Source: a candidate division SR1 bacterium (GTDB lineage: Bacteria; Patescibacteriota; Gracilibacteria; Absconditabacterales; Absconditicoccaceae). Taken from it: a stretch of 64,000 nucleotides of DNA. The translations under genes and the position numbers were made by a program. Below are positions 62,534 through 64,000 of the stretch, one piece after another. The notes beneath the pieces are model-generated. The model was not told the origin of the DNA and ran no database searches. It saw only the letters and a list, made by a program, of their open reading frames with translations. The number at the start of each line of letters is the position of its first letter. The first letter of the stretch is position 1. Location of the stretch: positions 62,001 through 126,000 of the forward strand of contig JAPLUT010000002.1 of NCBI GenBank assembly GCA_026397475.1, read 5' to 3'.

Positions 62534-63298
62534 TTACAATATTTCCAGCAACTGTTGCAAAGTAGAAATTGAGATATAAGCATCACAATATTTAATTCAT
62601 TCAGAATTTCTATTCAGATGAACTGGAGCTATTCCACAACGTTTTGCTCACTGAACATCAGAAGATAAACTATCACCAACCATAAGAATTTGATCTTCAT
62701 GATATCAAGAAATATTTTTTAAACAATCAAATATTTTTTTGTCAGGCTTAATCAATCATACCTCACAAGATAGGACCTCATAATGGAAAACATGAGGCAA
62801 AAGGATATTCAGTGGTTCAATATAAGGCTGCGCGAGATTAGAAATAGCTGCTATTTTATAGCCTCTATTTTTTAATTCAGACAAAACAGAAGTAACTTCT
62901 GGGAAAAGAGAAACAGAATCAATTTCATTACGAAGATTTTTATAAAAATCATTCAACTGAAGACGTATCGTTCATTCAGGAAATTGAGAAGAAAATTTTC
63001 ACACGACTGCTTTCGAATTTTTTAATCACTTCATTTCATTTGTGTTTAAAATTTCTCAAGTCGTCGGTATAATTCAATCATCCAAAAGAACCTCATTTCA
63101 TTCGTTTTTTTGGTGGTTGAATATATCTGAAAGAATTTCTTCGATAGATTTATTTGAAGTCAGAAGAATTTTTTTTAATTCACGCTTCTTATCAGAGACT
63201 CACAAATCAAAAAAAAGCTGGCTATAAGCCATATTTCCATTCTCTATACTAAAGCAGGTATCATACAGATCAAACGCTATCAATTTTTTCTCTTTCAT
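62534..63298 (-). CDS. HAD-superfamily hydrolase with an in-frame repeat insertion
   Basis: A 254-aa haloacid-dehalogenase-type phosphatase. Motif I is LIAFDLYDTCF (Asp10, Asp13), motif II IAAISNLAQPY, motif III GLIKPDKKIFDC, and motif IV MVGDSLSSDVQGAKRCG. The cap region holds residues ~62-101 (NHQKNEGNEVLLDDGIIPTT, then GEILNTNEMKGLKNSKAVV), which are the translation of repeat copy B at 63001-63120 and match the insertion in the BaiN-like protein almost residue for residue. The substrate is unknown. The gene's stop is 6 bp from the convergent 417-aa gene. Confidence 0.88.
63001..63120. repeat. 120-bp in-gene repeat, copy B (RPE-like)
   Basis: The partner of 14511-14630: 107 of 120 positions identical, no gaps, and the same frame on the minus strand of its host gene. 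Four TGA-Gly codons are at identical positions in both copies; other Gly positions differ. Confidence 0.9.
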
Positions 63299-63414
63299 TA
63301 CAGTACCTCAAGATAAATACAAAAGAATATATAGATATTCCATTTTATTTCCACATTAGTATCATACTACCAAATTATTCATTATTCATTATTAATTTTT
63401 AATTATTTTAAACC

Positions 63415-63783
63415 ATGATTGATAAAAAAAACTTCTACACTGTAATCGGCGCATCAAACAATAAAGAAAAATATGGATATAAGGTTTTTAAAGATTTACT
63501 AGACGCAGGATATAAGGTAACACCAGTCAACCCAGCAGAGAAGGAAATTTTATGAAAAAAAGTTTTCTCCACACTCTCAGAAATCAAAGAAAATATCGAC
63601 GTAGCAATTTTTGTCACCCAACCCACCATTACAGAAAAAATTTTGGAGGAAGTAAAAAAGTTATGAATTAAAAAGGTGTGGTTACAACCAGGATCGCAAA
63701 GCGACATAGCAATATCTTTTTGTAAAAACAATACTATTGAATGCATTCATGATGCATGCATCATGATTCAGAGAACAAAATAA
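63415..63783 (+). CDS. CoA-binding domain protein (YccU-like)
   Basis: A 122-aa Rossmann protein: FYTVIGASNNKEKYGYKVFK (nucleotide-binding loop GASxxxxKxG), YKVTPVNPAEKEILGKKVFS, DVAIFVTQPTITEKILEEVK, KKVWLQPGSQSD and IHDACIMIQ. It matches the stand-alone CoA-binding family (YccU/YdaP-type), which binds CoA or related nucleotides; its physiological role is unclear. TGA-Gly occurs in EILGKK and LGIKKV. It lies divergently from the HAD gene across 116 bp of AT-rich DNA. Confidence 0.9.
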
Positions 63784-64000
63784 TAAAAAAATAATTAGGA
63801 TTTCTTCGACGTAAAAGATTTTTTTGATATACAAACAGCTCGACGACATTTTTTATCAGTTCTCATTATATATCTCTCAAGAAAAATATTTTTTTATCGA
63901 CAGTATATTTTCTATGAGAAAGATATGATAGCTAGGCCAAAAAAATCAAAATCATAACATAACCTATACACTTAATGGAATATGTAAACCGCATTTTTTT
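63784..64000. other. Window-end region without a supported gene
   Basis: 217 bp of AT-rich sequence. A 23-codon minus-strand frame (MRTDKKCRRAVCISKKSF...) is basic and Cys-bearing, like fragments of small ribosomal proteins, but it is too short to call. No clear terminator is seen. Confidence 0.3.

Noticed and set aside
63784-63860. Small ribosomal-type protein on the minus strand
   Set aside because: Only 23 codons, with no recognisable family signature.

Overview
The window reads as a low-GC bacterial chromosome segment that uses TGA as glycine (translation table 25). Almost every conserved gene carries in-frame TGA where its family has invariant glycines, for example the P-loops of RecG, UvrD and the OLD-type ATPase and the GxGxxG of the flavoprotein at 13.6-15.0 kb. 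Only TAA and TAG end genes, so standard-code ORF calls are fragments here. This code, small single-copy genes and many family-less proteins point to Gracilibacteria (BD1-5) or Absconditabacteria (SR1) in the Candidate Phyla Radiation. The sequence does not let me choose between the two. The only tRNA found is tRNA-Trp with anticodon CCA, which reads UGG and not UGA.

Layout. 0-7.3 kb (+ strand mostly): end of sufB, a DUF1003 membrane protein, a two-domain Nudix protein, a SufU/IscU-like protein missing its third cysteine, small membrane proteins, and two coiled-coil/TM proteins sharing a repeated segment. 7.2-17.3 kb: an OLD-family ATPase/Toprim nuclease, truD, a nitronate monooxygenase-like enzyme, an SDR, a BaiN/HI0933 flavoprotein and trhO. 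17.3-27.7 kb (- strand block): a candidate structured RNA, lemA with a TPM-domain partner, dnaB, galU, an M20 peptidase, TPR and PSP1 proteins, ftsH. 27.9-33.9 kb (+): recG, a MutT/MTH1-type Nudix enzyme and a 901-aa orphan protein. 33.9-38.4 kb: small orphans, a Nudix enzyme and ung. 38.6-43.7 kb: RNase P RNA carrying an inserted GIY-YIG ORF, tRNA-Trp, an NMNAT-Nudix fusion and recJ. 43.7-52.6 kb (-): an orphan 568-aa protein, a small DMT-like transporter, a short alaS, a phosphatase-like membrane protein, a WecG/TagA glycosyltransferase and a PGRP/amidase-SpoIID fusion. 52.6-64 kb: a repeat-rich gap, a PHP-only DnaE fragment, adk, uvrD, three orphans, a HAD hydrolase and a CoA-binding protein.

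Most notable findings. (1) rnpB is interrupted in its P12 region by an 83-aa GIY-YIG nuclease ORF bounded by a perfect 17-bp inverted repeat; the inner part of that repeat recurs as a second hairpin elsewhere in the same RNA. (2) An indel-free 120-bp repeat (107/120 identical) lies in the same reading frame in two unrelated genes, the BaiN-like flavoprotein and a HAD hydrolase, and adds about 40 near-identical residues to each. It resembles Rickettsia palindromic elements. (3) A hairpin RNA motif (UUGAG-stem-GAAAUUAUA) with compensatory stem changes occurs three times, each 145-200 bp before a replication/repair gene (recG, recJ, dnaE-PHP). (4) alaS and dnaE both stop after a domain boundary.

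All family assignments come from reading translated sequence and recalled motifs; no database search was run. Coordinates come from hand translation with TGA = Gly and stop-to-start frame checks.
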